Shown here piece by piece: positions 12,096-23,640 of a stretch of 64,000 bases of DNA; the first letter of the stretch is position 1; each line of letters begins with the position of its first letter. The DNA is from Tolypeutes matacus (Eukaryota > Chordata > Mammalia > Cingulata > Chlamyphoridae). The stretch covers positions 5,803,063-5,867,062 of the forward strand of contig JAKSZT010054324.1 in the NCBI GenBank assembly GCA_026826555.1. Reading direction: 5' to 3'. Position numbers and translations under genes: made by a program. The notes under the pieces are model-generated. The model was not told where the DNA came from. It worked only from the letters and a program-made list of their open reading frames with translations, and did not search any database.

Positions 12096-13088
12096 TTAGT
12101 TTGCCAAAGCTGCTGTATTAGTCAGCCAAAGGGGTGCTGATGCAAAATACCACAAACTGGTTGGTCTTTATAAAGGGTATTTATTTGGGGTAGAAATCCA
12201 CAGTTACCAGGCCATAAAGCGTGTCTTCCCTCACCAAAGTCCATTGCCACGTGTTAGAGCAAGACAGCTGCCGACATTTGCCAGGGTTCAGGCTTCTTGG
12301 GTTCTTCTCTTCCCGGGGCTGTGTTTCTCTCTGGGCTTAGCTCCTCTGTTTCCTCCACAAGGTCAGCTGTAGACTATGAGGCTCTCTAGGCTATGCATCT
12401 CTCCACAAGGCCTGCTGTGAACTAGCAGGAGAATGGCTCTTCTCTATCCCAGGGCCTTCTCTCCTTCCTCATCAGAACTCCAACATCAAAACTGCTTCAA
12501 CACTGTCCTTTGCAGTTTCTTTTATCTTCAATTCCCCCACCCACCAAGGGGTGGGGCTCAACGCTGTACCGACGTGGCCCAGTTAATGCCCTAATCACAA
12601 CTTAATCATGCCCAGATTAGCAGACTAGTTTACAAGCATGAACTAATATCTATTTTTGGAATTCATAATTACATCAAACTGCCAGACTGCAACAGCTGCT
12701 CTAAAGAAAGTACCAAAGACTAGTTGGCTTAAACAACAGGAATTTATTGTTTCACAATTTGTGAGGCTAGAAGTCCAAATCAAGGAGTCAGCAGGGCCAT
12801 GCTTTCTCTGAAGTCCATAGCATCCTGGTGGTGGTTGCCAGTAATCTATAACTCAGTGTCTGCCTTCATCACATGGTTGTATCCCTGTCTATCTCTGCCT
12901 GTGTCCAAATTTCCTCTGCTCATGAGAACTCCAGTCATATTGGGTTAAGGCCCACCCTGATTCAGCCTGGCTTCATCTTAACTAAGAGGATCTTCAAAGA
13001 TTCTATTTACAAATGATTTTACATTTGCAGGACTGGGGTTTATTTGAACTTGTCTTTGTAGGCAATTTGATTCAACCATAACACATAG
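12096..13088 (-). mobile_element. older MaLR LTR split by a younger LTR
   Basis: The two halves are 12096-12113 ('tcttagtttgccaaagctgc') and 12700-13088. Together they read as an antisense MLT1/MST-like LTR: 'tagttggcttaaacaacagg', 'aatttattgtttcacaattt', 'gtgtccaaatttcctctgct', 'catattgggttaaggcccac'. The element continues across the insertion when the younger LTR at 12114-12693 is removed. Confidence 0.7.
12114..12693 (-). mobile_element. solo LTR nested inside an older LTR
   Basis: The plus strand starts 'tgtattagtcagcc' and ends '...aaactgccagactgcaac'. It is flanked by AGCTGC at 12108-12113 and again at 12694-12699. Removing the LTR and one copy restores a continuous older LTR ('gccaaagctgctctaaag'). 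Same family as 11029-11699. It has no internal viral region. Confidence 0.75.
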
Positions 13089-13622
13089 CATGACCCAATT
13101 TATAATTATTAGAGTATTTATGTTGGTCACTTGAGGCAGGACCAACTCACTTATTTGGTAACCAGCAGGTACATATAATTATAGGAGATGACCACCTACA
13201 TTTCTGAATTCAAAATGTGATAAATAGCCTAGGCTGGATCCCATTAGACCCAGAACATGTGAGAGATGTAGATGATCATCATTCAGCTTGGAATCTATAA
13301 AGTCAAAATTGAAAGCATTTAATTTTTTTTTAGGAAACCATGTTCAAAGCCATGTTCAAAGACTGGCTCACAGATATCCTTAAATTCTGTAAACAAAAAG
13401 GAAACTCCCTATGGCTACATCTTTAACCAGATTAATAGAGCATTGATTTTTTGGAAAAATAAATGGTGTTACAGGTTAGAAAGAAAGCTGTAGTTCATGA
13501 ATATTGTTCTGGTTTATGCCAAACCTTAGGGCAATTTAAGAAGGCCAGAGCAGTGATTATCCTTTGAATTTCACATATTCCCTTGAAATTTTAGGAAACA
13601 ATTGATGTGAAGTCCAGGGGCA
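13089..13622. other. non-coding stretch, nothing assigned
   Basis: AT-rich with one T9 run near 13323. I see no gene or nameable repeat. Confidence 0.5.
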
Positions 13623-13624
13623 AT

Positions 13625-13805
13625 GCAAAATAGCAGCTGTGGAGTCAAGAGGGAGCTGGATTCAAATTCAGGACTTATCTGTTGCAACCGATGGGACTTT
13701 GAGCCAAGAACTCAAATTCTCTCCCCTTCATGGTCTCTGTCTATCAAAGTGGGGTTGATAATGATTCTACCTCATAACGTTGCTGTGAGGACAAATAAAA
13801 AAAAA
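13625..13805 (+). repeat. MIR SINE
   Basis: 'gagctggattcaaattcagg' is the MIR B-box region (gggttcgaatcc). It is followed by 'aagtggggttgataatgatt', 'tacctcataacgttgctgtg' and 'aggacaaataaa', in MIR core order. A poly(A)-like run follows at 13797-13807. Confidence 0.8.
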
Positions 13806-13844
13806 AATACAAGTTGTGTAATTAATTCAGTGCATAGAATATGA

Positions 13845-14075
13845 AATTTAATGACAAAGAGCACAGTGTTTGGAATCAGATAGCCTCTGTTTGAATTTAG
13901 CATTAGTTCTTACTGGATGTGTGCCCTTGGTAGGTTGCTTTACCTTTCCTTGGTTCAATTAAACTGTAAAAATGGCAATGGTGATAATTGTACCTACTTC
14001 ATATGTATTAAACTAGTTACTATTTTTAAGTGTTTAGAACAGCACATGATAAGTGCTATTTTAATAAATATTTTT
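13845..14075 (+). repeat. MIR SINE, second copy in same orientation
   Basis: 'agagcacagtgtttggaatc' and 'agatagcctctgtttgaatt' give the MIR head. 'aaaaatggcaatggtgataa', 'ttgtacctacttcatatg' and 'gataagtgctattttaataa' give the core and 3' end. It lies about 40 bp after another MIR of the same orientation. Confidence 0.8.
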
Positions 14076-14921
14076 AATAAAAAATGCAACAAGAGAATTC
14101 TTACTCTTAGCAAAGCCAGAGAAATAAGTGATGAACATTTTTCCTAGTCCCTGGGGCCAGTATTTGCAGTAGCCTTGCTCATGGTATAGCCCTTAACCAG
14201 AAAAACAAACTATTTAAGTAATATTCCTTGAGAAATCAAGGGAAGACATTTCCACAAAGCCTAAATCAAAGTCTAAGATCTAGCTGTGAATAATCACAGC
14301 TGGCTCCTGTTAAAAGGTTACAGGATTAGAATGTTAATAATTTTGTATTTCTTAAGCAAATATGTTCAAATATGCAATGAGTAGCTGTTCCCATGGAAGA
14401 ATGAGCCAGTGACAAGTTTCATTTTTTTAAAGGAAAGCTATTTTTGGTCAAATGACAGAGCCAAAAAATGTTGTTTTTAAAATGCTTTTTAATGAGAAGA
14501 AGCATAAATATTTTTTACAGCTCTTTAATTCAGAAAACAGCTTGCATGATTTTCTTGAACTTGAGAATAGTAGACATAAAGCTAATTCAAAATCCTAGAA
14601 ATATCAGCTCTCAGGGACATTTTTGTAGGGACAATAACATAATTTGGACCATGACAGAGACTGAGATCAACATACACAGGAAGAACATTGGTTTGTTTAA
14701 AGCAGTGTTTCTGGATCTTTTTTTTTTTCATCTCCCTAAACAGCCTTTATAGACATATTTTTTTCTAATTGACACAATTATGAAATTTTGATACATAGTT
14801 ATAGTATATATCTGTTTATGTACTGTATGTGTATTTTTGTTTTATACATAAAAAGATTATATATATATATATATCTCCCAACAGGAGCCAATGTTTGTCA
14901 CATTGGGAGCAATATCACCCA
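14076..14921. other. AT-rich non-coding stretch with (AT)n
   Basis: Contains an (AT)n run at about 14859-14874. Open frames are short and carry no protein signature. No gene seen. Confidence 0.5.
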
Positions 14922-15405
14922 TGTGGAGGTTTGAAGGTGTATGTACCCCAGTAAAATATGTTCTTAAATTTAATCCATTCCTGTAAGTATGTAAGTATGA
15001 ACCCATTGTAAGTAGGACTATTTGATGAGTTTACTTCAGATAAGCAGGTATGGCCTACCTCAATAAGGATGGGTCATAACCGTATTACTGGAGTCCTTGA
15101 TAAGCAAAGTGAAATTCAGACAGAGTGAGAAAGAGGCACAGTAATCAAGAGGCTGGATGTGGATGGAACCCAGAAGTTAAGAGAGAGACCTAGAAATGCC
15201 ACCAAGTGCCTTGTCATGTGACAGAGGAGCCAAGGATCACTAACAGACAACCCCAGAATGCCACAGTCTTCAAAGAGAAAGCATCACCTTGATGATTAAT
15301 TGCTTTGTATTTTCTTTTAGTCTCAAAACCATAAGCTAATAATTCCCATTGTTTAAGCCAATCCATTTCCTGGTATTTGCTTGAGCAGCTTAATTAACTA
15401 AAACA
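14922..15405 (+). mobile_element. solo LTR, MaLR-like family (copy 2)
   Basis: Starts TGTGGAGGTTTGAAGG and ends AACTAAAACA. It follows copy 53671-54147 along its length: 'tgtaccccagtaaaatatgt', 'gtaagtaggactatttgatg', 'aataaggatgggtcat', 'gacagaggagccaaggatca', 'gaaagcatcaccttgatga', 'ggtatttgcttgagc'. I could not define its target duplication cleanly. Its end lies only about 30 bp before the retroposon at 15436. Confidence 0.75.
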
Positions 15406-15435
15406 GCAACCATTGAGAATGAGGGTTAAAAGATT

Positions 15436-16772
15436 TTGATATTGATGACTATGCTTATGAGTCTTTGCTCTTGAAATTGCAACTTAGCCTAGTGTTTTAG
15501 GATGCCTAAGAGTTACCTCCTGAGAGCTTCCATGTTGCTCAAATGTAGCCTCTCTCTAAGCCAAACTCAGCAAATAAATGCATTACCTTCCCCACCAGCA
15601 TGGGACATGACTCCTGGGGATGAGCCTCCTTGGCACCGAGGGATTACTACCAAGCATCAGCTGGTGATGCAACTAGAAAAAGACCTTGAATAAAAGGGGG
15701 AAAAGGTAAAGACAAATGAGTTTATATGGCTAAGAGACTTCAAAGTGAGTCAGGAGATCATCAGAGAGGCAACACTTATGCACGTCTCAGCAGGGGGTCT
15801 CATAGACTGCCAAAGTAGATACTACCCCAAATAGTGGGGCTCCTGAGAATTCTGGAGACACCCAGGTCCTATGGTCATGGCAGGTAGCTCTGGAGTTTGG
15901 TTCCTTGCTAGTGGACCCTACTTTGGAGTTTGTGCTCCAGAGCATGACAGAGTTGGACTCAGCTATGACTTCTCTACACATGCCTCTTCTGTCCCTTCTG
16001 TTTGAACCTATAGTTGGTGCTGGAGTTGGTAGTTGTACATCCAAGATACTTGAATCTCTGGGCTGTCAATGTGACAACTGAGCCCTGAGCCTCAGCAGAG
16101 TTGCAACACCTACTCTCTAGTTCATTGGACTCACCCAGGACAGCTAACAAGGAGGTGAGGATGGACAATCAGCACATCAAGGAACCAAGAGAGTCTACAA
16201 CTGCGAGCAAGAGAGTTCCATCCATCAGCCATATGGGATCGAAACCCCCTCTGTATTAGAGATGTAGTGGGCATCACCATCCCAGAATCCTCAGGATTGG
16301 GGAATAAAATATGGACTAGATTGGACTTACTGGTATTCTACTATATACTTATTGAGATTCTAGCAATGGAAGAAATCATATCACTGATGTGGATACAGTG
16401 GCCACTGGAGGTGCTGAAGTGAGGGAGAGGGAAAAAGATGTGTAATATGGGGGCATTTTGGGGACTTGGAATTGCCCTGAATGACACTGCAACAACAGAT
16501 ACAGGCCATTATATATCCTGCCATAACCTACAGAATTGAGTAGGAGAGAGTGTAAACTACAATGTAAACTATAATCCATGCTTAGTGGCAATGCTCCAAA
16601 ATGTGTTCATCAGTTGCAATGAATTTACTACTCTAATGAAAGCAGTTGTTAATGTGGGGAAAAGTGGGAGGTGTGGGGAGTGGGGCATATGGGAATCCCT
16701 TATATGTTTTTATGTAACATTTTATGTAATCTAAGAATCTTTTAAAAATAAATAAAAAACATTTTTTAAAAA
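15436..16772 (+). mobile_element. xenarthran-type poly(A) retroposon, probably an L1 3' region (copy 1)
   Basis: Begins within 'gatattgatgactatgctta' and ends in an A-rich tail (16743-16772). It is matched along its length by the inverted copy at 59627-60950 and in part by 51036-51467. Landmarks are 'ctctctctaagccaaactca', 'ggctaagagacttcaaagtg', 'cagatacaggccattatata', 'taatccatgcttagtggcaa' and 'gcatatgggaatccct'. The terminal 250 bp share the pattern of other L1 3' ends in the window (44360-44560, 46990-47220). No reverse transcriptase is present, so it is either a 5'-truncated L1 with a long 3' UTR or a non-autonomous passenger. Confidence 0.7.
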
Positions 16773-17713
16773 ACCAACTTAAGATGGAAGGGAGAATATA
16801 TTATAATATATATGTATAACTCACAGACCAGGTGCAAGGAAGAGAGCCAAGACACACAAAAGGTGGCCCCTCAAAATGTTGGGAAATGAGGCAAGTCTTC
16901 TCTTGGCTACCCACATGATCTCTCTTATACAGAATCCATTTGTTGTGGACAGGTTATCTGAGTTTCTCTCTATACACAGCTGGTCCTCGACTTTATATAT
17001 CTGGCATTTCTAATACAATTTCAAATTTCATTGAAAGAATATCTGATTGGCTTGGCTTGTTTGGCTGTCCTTTCCTCTTCCAAACTTCTGTGAAATAGGT
17101 ATGGCAAACTTAGACAACAGGCCCAAATTTTGAGGGTTGGTATCACTTATGAGAGAAGGAGAGTTTTCCTGGGGTGGACAAATATCCAGAACATATTTGG
17201 ATAATGAATAACAGCCACCAACTTATAATTTAGGTGGTTTTAATTTCTAAACTTTTTCTGAATAAATATTCCCAAATGTAGAGGAAAATGAAAATGGCAA
17301 ATGAAATTGAAATGTACTAACTAGCAGTTGGAACATTTACTAAGACAATATTTCACAAGGGCCCAGACTGATAATTTGGCTACACGATGGCCCAGATATC
17401 ATAAAGGAAAAATGCTTTTTTATATAAGGCAGCTGAACAATAAAATTATCAAAAGCATAATAAAGTGTTCATTTATACACATTAAATTTTTTTCTTCATG
17501 ATCAACAAAATAAAATAGGCCCCAAAAATGTTATGGCACTCTTTAAATACCATGATCTTATTTTAGTTGCTGGAAAGGAATGAGCTATATGTATATCTCT
17601 ATCTACTTTAATTTTTAAAGTCTTCTGTATAAAATATCTTCTGTGGGAATAATTTTAGGAAAAATGTGACTGAATGCTACTTGAAATTTTGCATCAGTTA
17701 AGCATGTTTACTC

Positions 17714-17745
<32 letters not shown>

Positions 17746-18825
17746 TTTACACCATGTTAGAATAACAGCATACTGTGAAAGTTCAAAATGGTAATAGCTC
17801 AGAAACATATTGCCAGACAATACTCAAAATTAGTCCCAAGAAAAAGAAGAACTTGAAAATATCATCTTGGAGAGAAATTGTTTCTCATGTACATATACTG
17901 GGCCCTAGTCACCATGATAGAGAAAATGCATTTAACATTGCAACAAAATAAAGGTTTGTAGTGCTCCTTTGTAAACTTGAATGTCCACATTCTAGAAAAC
18001 TAACCAAACTACTCCTGTTGGAATCAGGCTAGACTGCATAAGTTAATGGAAAAATTCTATGGGTTCAACAATCCCAACTGTTAAGGTGCTCTGGTTTCCT
18101 ATCACAGTACTTCAAACGAGAGGCATAGATAGGCTTTTTTCACGTCCTGTATACCTTAAACATGTTATTTTGTTTGCTTTGGGAGTGTGTCTAGTGTAGA
18201 ATTCCATGGAAGATGGAAGGACATTCTGCTTAGAATAACGATGTCATAGTATTAGAAAACAAGGTGATTCAATTGCCAACACAAAATATTGTTCCATATT
18301 TTACAAGTATCTTTAAATAAATGGAATTGCAATGAATATGAATAATATGAACAAAACTGGCACTCCATTAGAATCTTTGTCTGAAAAATTCATGAAACTA
18401 TTTATTAAAAAATCAGATCATTACAGTCTATATAATTCTATATTAAAAGTAATTAAAATAACAATTATTTTGAGTCATTCATTCATTTTAAATATAAATT
18501 AATTTTGACTGGTGATATATATGTGTCCTTTTTTGACATTTAACATGTAAAAGTTCCTTTAGATTGGCATCTGAAGTTCTTAAATGATTGTTTTTTAAAA
18601 ATGATTCACTGGCAACATCTTGTATACACTGATGCTTCATTCATTCAAAAATTGGTTTAAACATTTTTAATGCCATCCTTAAACAAACTCTAAAGCCTAG
18701 TTTAATAACAATTGCAAAAAAAAATCCCTGTTCATGTAGAAAAAGGTTATTAACAAGGAGGATAAAACTTCAACATTCATATCCTGCATTCCTTTTAGAA
18801 ACATAGTATTTTAGAGGTAGATTTT
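16773..18825. other. AT-rich non-coding stretch
   Basis: Holds a pure A24 run at 17722-17745 and short AT repeats near 16800. I see no gene, RNA or nameable element in the remainder. Confidence 0.5.
17722..17745. repeat. poly(A) run of 24
   Basis: Homopolymer A. The sequence upstream does not resemble any SINE or L1 3' end I know, so it may be a slippage tract or the tail of a very short retroposon. Confidence 0.85.
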
Positions 18826-18960
18826 ATTTTTAGCCATTATATGATACTATTCCTCATTTTATGGATGAAAAATGGTTCAGAGAACTTAAGTGTTCCTGCC
18901 CAAGGACACAGTTATTAGTAGAGCTCCAAGCAAATGACAGAGTTCACATATCCTTGGGAC
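18826..18960 (-). repeat. MIR SINE remnant
   Basis: Antisense MIR order on the plus strand: 'ctcattttatggatgaaaaa', 'ggttcagagaacttaagtg', 'ctgcccaaggacacagttat', 'agtagagctccaagc'. Confidence 0.7.
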
Positions 18961-19394
18961 AATATTCTCATACCAACTTTGAAATTATGTGAAGATGGCC
19001 TCTTTAAAATTGCTCAAATCAAAGAAACATAATCCTAGTTTGTCACTTAACCCTCAAATTGCACATTTAATATCAGATCTTTCTTTGATTTTGACCAAAA
19101 AAGAAAAAAAGAACATGAAAAATTGGCAAGAAAGCCAAACCATTTTTGCTCATTCTATCATTCTTGCAGTCATACCTGTGAAAAAGTTTACACTTTTTTA
19201 GGAAAGTTGGACTAGGATTTAAAGAAAGACGTTTCTGAAAAGGCTATGCTTAATCAGCGTGTCTGTTCCCTGGGTAAAAGAAAACACTTTAGTAAGAGTA
19301 TGAAGCAGCTAATATGAGAAATGACTACAACCATCAGTTCTCACCATTTTTAAGTCCCTCAGTGTACAGTGTGACACTCTAGTTAGACATTTCA
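18961..19394. other. non-coding stretch, nothing assigned
   Basis: A 70-codon open frame (18989-19201) is rich in Lys, Ser and Leu with no motif. I take it as chance. No repeat recognised. Confidence 0.5.
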
Positions 19395-22300
19395 TTTTAA
19401 CTCGATTTATCATCGATATGTGATAAAGTACATATATATAAAGTATGCTAATTGATGCATTTTGACATATGTATACATTTGTGAAATCATCACCACAATC
19501 AAGATCATGAGCATGTTTATCAGCACCCTAAATTTCCTGATGCACCTTTGGAATCTCTCCCACCTGCCGGAGTGCACACTCTCCTAATCCCCTCCTCAGG
19601 AACCCATTGCTATGCTTTCTTTCACTCTAGATTGGTTTGCATTTTCTAGAAATTTATATTAATGGATCATATGGTAGGTATACTTTATTGACTGGGTTTT
19701 TTCACTTGGCACAATTATTTTGAAATTTATCCGTGTTATTACACTTATCGATAGTTCTTTATTATTATTATTATTATTGAATAGTAATCCAGTCTATGTG
19801 AGCACCATAATTTGTTTATGCATTCACATATTGATGGAAAATTGGGTTGTTTCCACTTCTGGGATATTAAGAATAAAATTTCTATGGACATTCCCTCTAA
19901 AAGTTATTGGAGGTACTATATGCTTGCTTTTCCCTTGAGTAAATACCTAGATATAATGGCTGGATCATATGTTACATGTATATTCAAATTTTAAAGAAAG
20001 TACCAAACTATTTTCCAAGTGGTTGTTCCATTTTACATTCACACAAGCAATACACGAGGGTTCCTGTTTCTCCACATTTTCTACAACTCTTAGTATTTTT
20101 TCTTTTGATTATAGCCATTCTAGTGGATATGTTATATATTATATTGGGGTTTTAATTTGCATTTCCCTAATGACTAATAACATTCAATTTAATTTTATGT
20201 GCCCATGTGGCAGCATGGAGTTATGCATCACAGAAAAGTATGTTCTTAGTCTTAATGCATCCCTATGAGTGTGAGCCCATTATAAAAAAGAACTTTTGAA
20301 GATATTAGTTAAGGTGTGCCCAAGTTGAATGAGGCTGGGACGATATCCAATATGGCTGAAGTCTGTATAAGGAAAGGAAATTGGACACAGAAACAGAAGA
20401 CACAGAAGCATTCAGAAGGTGGTGTCAACAGAACACAGAAGAGAAAAAGATGTGCGTTTCCATGTGATGGAGAAGCCAAAAGGCCCCAAAGATTGCCAGC
20501 CAGCCAGAAGATACAGACCTGGGTGGAAGCAAGCCTTCTAGCCTCTGAAACATTGTTAAACCAATCTATTGTATGGTATTTGTTGTAGTTAGGAAACTAA
20601 TATAGACCATTAGTTATTCATATAATTTCTTTGGTGCAATATCAGTTCAACTATTTTTCCAATTTTTTAGTTGGATTTTTTTGTCTTAGTGTTGCATTGT
20701 TAAAGTTTTTCTAATATATTCTATATACAAATCCTTTATCAAATATATAATTTACTATTATTTTCTACCACATTGTGGTTTGTCCTTTAATTTCTTCATA
20801 GTGTCCTTTGAAGCACAAAAGTGTTTAACTGTTCTTTTTTTCCCCATGTGTATATTCAATTGCCCCAGCATGATTTGTTGACAATACTCTTATTTTCCAG
20901 TAAATTGCCTTGGTGCCTTTACAAAATATTAATTGATTATAAATATAAGTATTTATTTCAGGCTTTTCAGTTATATTCCATTGATCTATTTTCCCCAATG
21001 CCACATTGTATTAATCATTGTGATTTTATAGTAAGATTTGAAATAAGATAGTGCAAATCCTCCAACTTTGTTCATTTTCAAAATTGTTTTGGCTATTCTA
21101 GGTTCTATGCATTTCCATGAAAATTTAGGGTTAGCTTGTCAATTTTGACAAAAAAAGGCTCTAAGATTTTGGTAGGGATTACATTGAATTTATAGGTCAA
21201 ATTGGGGTTACTTGTCTTCTTGATAATATTTGATAATACTTATAACTCTTGAATGCGAAACATCTCTCCATTAATTTGATCTTTAATTTCTCTGAGGAAT
21301 ACTTCACATTTCTCAGTGTACAAGTCTTTCATTTTTTGTTATGTTAATTCTTAAGTACTTTATTATTTTTATGCTATTGTGAGTGGAATTATTTATTAAT
21401 ATTTTATTAATAGATTGTTTATTGATAATATGCAGAAATTCAATTGATTTTTATATATTGATTCTGAATCTTATGAACTTGCTAAAGTTCTGTGTTAGTT
21501 CTATTTACTTTGGCATGAATTTCCTAGGATTATCTATATACAATACCATGTCATCTGCAAATAGAATTTTATTTCTACCTTCCAAATCCAAATGTTTTAA
21601 GTATTATTTTAATTTCTTTCTTTATTGAAAAATCTAGAAATTTCAGAACATTTTTGAATAGAGGTAGTGCAAACAGATACCACTGCCTTGTTCTTGAGGT
21701 TAGGGAGAAGAATTCAGTCTCTCACCCTGAAGTATGTTGTTAGCTCTTCTGTACCTTTATGAGGTATAGACAATTCCCTTTTATTCTTTGTTGAGAGTTT
21801 TCATCATGAGGGGGTGTTGGGTTTTGTCAAATGATTTTTCTACACCTGTTGAAATTAGTATGTAGTTTTGTCCTTTATTCTATTCATGTTTTATATTTCA
21901 TTGATTTTCTAATTTCAACCTAACCTCACATTTCTGGCATAAATCTCATTTGGTTATAATATATAAAACATTTCATATATTGTTAGATTTGCTCATTAAT
22001 ATTTGGAATATTGGTCTGTTGTTTTATTTACTTGTGATATCTTTGTTTTTAAGATCAGTGTAATACTAGCGTCTATTTTCTGAAACACTTTGCTAAGCGT
22101 CAGCATTATTTATTCTTTAAGTATTTCATAAAATTCACCAGTGGAGCTGTCTGTTCTGGAATCCTTTTTGTGGGGAGATATTAAATTACTAGTCTGATGT
22201 CTTATTTTAAGTCTATCCAGATTTTCATTTCTTGTAGAATACACTTCATTAATTTGTGTCTTTCTAAGAATTTGCCAATTTAATGTAAGTTGTGAAATAT

Positions 22301-23310
22301 GTCAAAATTATTCATAATTGTCCTTTATAATCTTTTAAATTTATAGTGTCTCTAATAATGTTCCCTCTTACATTCTCAATTTTGATAATTTCTGTCTTCT
22401 CTGTTTTGTTTTTGATCAGTCTAGCTGAAGATTTGTCGATTCTGTTGATCTTTTAAAATAATCAACTTTTGGTTTCATTGATTTCCTGTTGGTTTTCTGT
22501 TTCATATTTCACTAAAGTCTGCTGTCATTTTCTATTATTTCCTTTCTTCCGCTTGTTGTAGGTTAAATTTTCTCTTCTTTTTCAAGTTAATTAAGGTGGA
22601 AAATTAGGCTGTTTACTTTGAGGTGTTTCTTCTTTGCTAGTATAAGCATTTAAGGTTATATTTTTCCTCTAATCACTGTTTTAACCGCATCCCATACATA
22701 TGATATGTTTGTTTTCATATTCAATCAGTTCAAAATATTTTCTTTTTTCCCTTATGAGTTCTTATTTGACCCAAAGGTTCGTTTGATTTCCAGATATATG
22801 GGGATTTTCAAGATTTCTTTCTGCTGTTGATTTCTAATTTTATTCTACTGTAGTCTGAGAACTTACTTTGTATGATTTCAATCTTCTTAAGTTTATTGAA
22901 ACTTTTCATGGTCTAGCACATGTTTCTTGTATTCTTGAAAAGAATATTTATTTTGCTATTATTGAGTGGATGAATTCTATATATCATTTAATTTTATTTG
23001 GTTAATCTTGTTTTTTAAGTGTTCTGTATGCCTGATAAATTTTTGTTTAGTTTTACTATACATCATTGAAAGCACAGAATTGAACCCTCCAACTATACTT
23101 GTTGAACTGTCTATTTCTCCTTTCATTTCTGTCAGTTTTGCTTCATGTGTTTGGGGCTCTGTTTTTAGGTGCGTATGTATTTATAATTGTTTTGTTTTTC
23201 TGTTTTATTGACCCTTTTATTATGAAATTCCTGTATTATGTCTAATCAAATTCTTGTCAAAGTAATTTTTGAATGCCATTTTAATTCATTTGTTTGTTTT
23301 ACTTTTACTA
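19395..23310 (-). mobile_element. L1 (L1M-type) retrotransposon, ORF2 and 3' UTR, split by an LTR
   Basis: The plus strand is the reverse complement of L1: the 3' region at 19395-19800, the ORF2 C-terminal region at about 19800-20205, and after the inserted LTR a continuous match through the reverse transcriptase region. Landmarks are 'cctttgaagcacaaaag', 'tccattgatctattttcccc', 'ggctattctaggttctatgc', 'accatgtcatctgcaaatag', 'gggtgttgggttttgtcaaa', 'cattgaaagcacagaattga' and 'gttgaactgtctatttctcc'. Every frame is broken by many stops. This is one of the two longest elements in the window. Confidence 0.85.
20206..20604 (+). mobile_element. solo LTR inserted in the L1 (copy 3 of the MaLR-like family)
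   Basis: Starts TGTGGCAGCATGGAG and ends near AACTAATATA. It shares 'aaagtatgttcttagt', 'gagtgtgagcccatta', 'gatggagaagccaaaagg' and 'tgtatggtatttgttg' with the other copies. The flanks are gccca and gacca, a 5-bp target duplication with one mismatch. L1 ORF2 sequence resumes on the far side. It is the most diverged copy of the family here. Confidence 0.65.
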
Positions 23311-23394
23311 TATTTTGAGTTATTTTATTAGATATGGCATTATAGAATGTATCCTATCACCAAGTACTTCAGACTAATACTTAATTTTGGTAAA

Positions 23395-23640
23395 ACATAG
23401 AAACCTTTCTCCAGCTTCACATGGATGTCCCATGCATGTGCCTTAGCCTGGGAACTCTGTTAAAGCAGTAAGATGGGGCAATTGTAGTTCTCACATCATT
23501 TTTTTTCCATCCCTTTGTTGTCTGATGTACAGTGTCTTGAAAACTGTTGTTCATGTATTTCTGTTGTGATTTTGATTGTTTCAGGCAGGATAGTAAATTG
23601 GGTTCCAGTTACTCCACCGTTGATGGAAATGGATGTCTCC
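23395..23640 (-). mobile_element. L1M/HAL1 5'-end segment
   Basis: The reverse complement reads like the start of an L1M/HAL1 element: 'ggagtaactggaaccc', then 'tcaagacactgtacatcaga', 'caacaaagggatgg' and further on 'cccaggctaaggcacatg'. It lies in the same orientation as the L1 at 19395-23310 and directly upstream of it in element order. The whole could therefore be one element lacking ORF1 and the ORF2 N-terminus. Confidence 0.5.
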
